A DNA stretch of 5,638 nucleotides from Bacteroidia bacterium (lineage in GTDB: Bacteria > Bacteroidota > Bacteroidia > UKL13-3): contig JACFNJ010000157.1 of NCBI GenBank assembly GCA_019454865.1, forward strand, positions 1 through 5,638, given 5' to 3'. This document shows, piece after piece, positions 5,108 through 5,638 of the stretch. The translations under genes and the position numbers were made by a program. The notes below the pieces were generated by a model. The model was not told the origin of the DNA. It ran no database searches and saw nothing but the letters and a program-made list of their open reading frames with translations. Every line of letters begins with the position of its first letter. Positions within the stretch are counted from its first letter, which is position 1.

Positions 5108-5638
5108 ATGGCCATTCTTGCGTTTCAAAAACCAGACAAAGTTATAATGCATAAAGAAACTGACTTTTATGGTCAGTTTGAGTTTCGTCCACTTGAGAAA
5201 GGATATGGTGTTACTATAGGTAATGCTTTAAGAAGGATATTATTATCTTCTTTGGAGGGATTTGCAATAACTTCTGTTAAAATCACTGGAGTTGAACATG
5301 AATTTTCTACTATCAAAGGTGTAATTGAAGATGTTGTAGATATTGTTTTGAATTTGAAACAAGTTCGATTTAAACGAATCGTTGATGGTGTAGATAGTGA
5401 AAAAATATTCATCAATGTAAAAGGACAAGACCAATTTTTAGCTGGTGAAATAGGAAAGCATACAAATACTTTCAGGGTGTTAAATCCGGAGTTAGTAATT
5501 TGTAACATGAATCCTTCGGTACAATTAGAAATTGAATTAATTGTTGAAAAAGGTAGAGGATATGTACCTGCAGAAGAAAACAAACCAAAAGATGCAACTA
5601 TCGGTTTAATTCCAATGGATGCTATCTATACTCCGATT
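5108..5638 (+). CDS. rpoA: DNA-directed RNA polymerase alpha subunit, 5' part
   Basis: Alpha forms the dimer on which beta and beta' assemble, and its C-terminal domain contacts promoters and activators. The window holds the first 177 codons and then ends, so the rest of the N-terminal domain and all of the C-terminal domain lie outside. The start MAILAFQKPDKVIMHKETDF is typical of Bacteroidota. The dimerisation and beta-contact motif EKGYGVTIGNALRRILLSSL is at residues 30-49. Further conserved parts are GVEHEFSTIKGVIEDVVDI (61-79), LNLK (81-84) and EKGRGYVPAEEN (147-158). The ATG at 5108 follows rpsD by 16 nt and has an A-rich leader without a Shine-Dalgarno. The frame is open and undamaged to the window edge. 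rplQ would be expected next. Confidence 0.97.
   Translation, partial: MAILAFQKPDKVIMHKETDFYGQFEFRPLEKGYGVTIGNALRRILLSSLEGFAITSVKITGVEHEFSTIKGVIEDVVDIVLNLKQVRFKRIVDGVDSEKIFINVKGQDQFLAGEIGKHTNTFRVLNPELVICNMNPSVQLEIELIVEKGRGYVPAEENKPKDATIGLIPMDAIYTPI

Noticed and set aside
5173..5583. Long minus-strand open frame opposite rpoA (and shorter ones opposite secY, rpsM and rpsK)
   Set aside because: These are shadows of conserved + strand genes. Their translations show no recognisable family features, and nothing suggests initiation there.

Overview
The window is a contiguous stretch of the bacterial ribosomal-protein superoperon (the spc operon running directly into the alpha operon). All genes are on the + strand, in the order rplF (3' part) - rplR - rpsE - rpmD - rplO - secY - infA - rpmJ - rpsM - rpsK - rpsD - rpoA (5' part). 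Nearly every base is coding, and no spacer exceeds 57 nt. I see no mobile element, CRISPR array, RNA gene or accessory system.

The organism is most likely a member of the Bacteroidota. The DNA is AT-rich. RNA polymerase alpha begins MAILAFQKPDKV and L36 ends YVINKKNPKFKQRQG, both forms I associate with this phylum. SecY ends in a phylum-like tail (DTLQQIESHLLMRHYDGLMK). None of the starts has a properly placed Shine-Dalgarno sequence; the leaders are A-rich instead. The secY-infA spacer carries a good match to the Bacteroidota sigma promoter (-33 TTTG-like, -7 TAnnTTTG). The class or genus cannot be fixed from this sequence.

Region by region: 1-1886 encodes large-subunit proteins L6, L18, L30 and L15, with small-subunit S5 between L18 and L30. 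1893-3251 encodes SecY, the translocon channel. 3252-3308 is the only sizeable spacer and holds a probable internal promoter. 3309-5091 encodes IF-1, L36, S13, S11 and S4. 5108-5638 encodes the first 177 residues of the RNA polymerase alpha subunit. Together the genes supply ribosome parts, an initiation factor, the membrane exit channel for nascent or secreted proteins, and the core of RNA polymerase assembly. A metAP gene (map), often found between secY and infA, is absent.

The one real anomaly is an in-frame TGA (28-30) in rplF, at a position where L6 normally has glycine. The reading frame on both sides is intact and L6-like, so this is a single nonsense substitution (GGA to TGA) or a sequencing error rather than a frameshift. 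The other complete genes contain no in-frame TGA, which argues against a recoded TGA.
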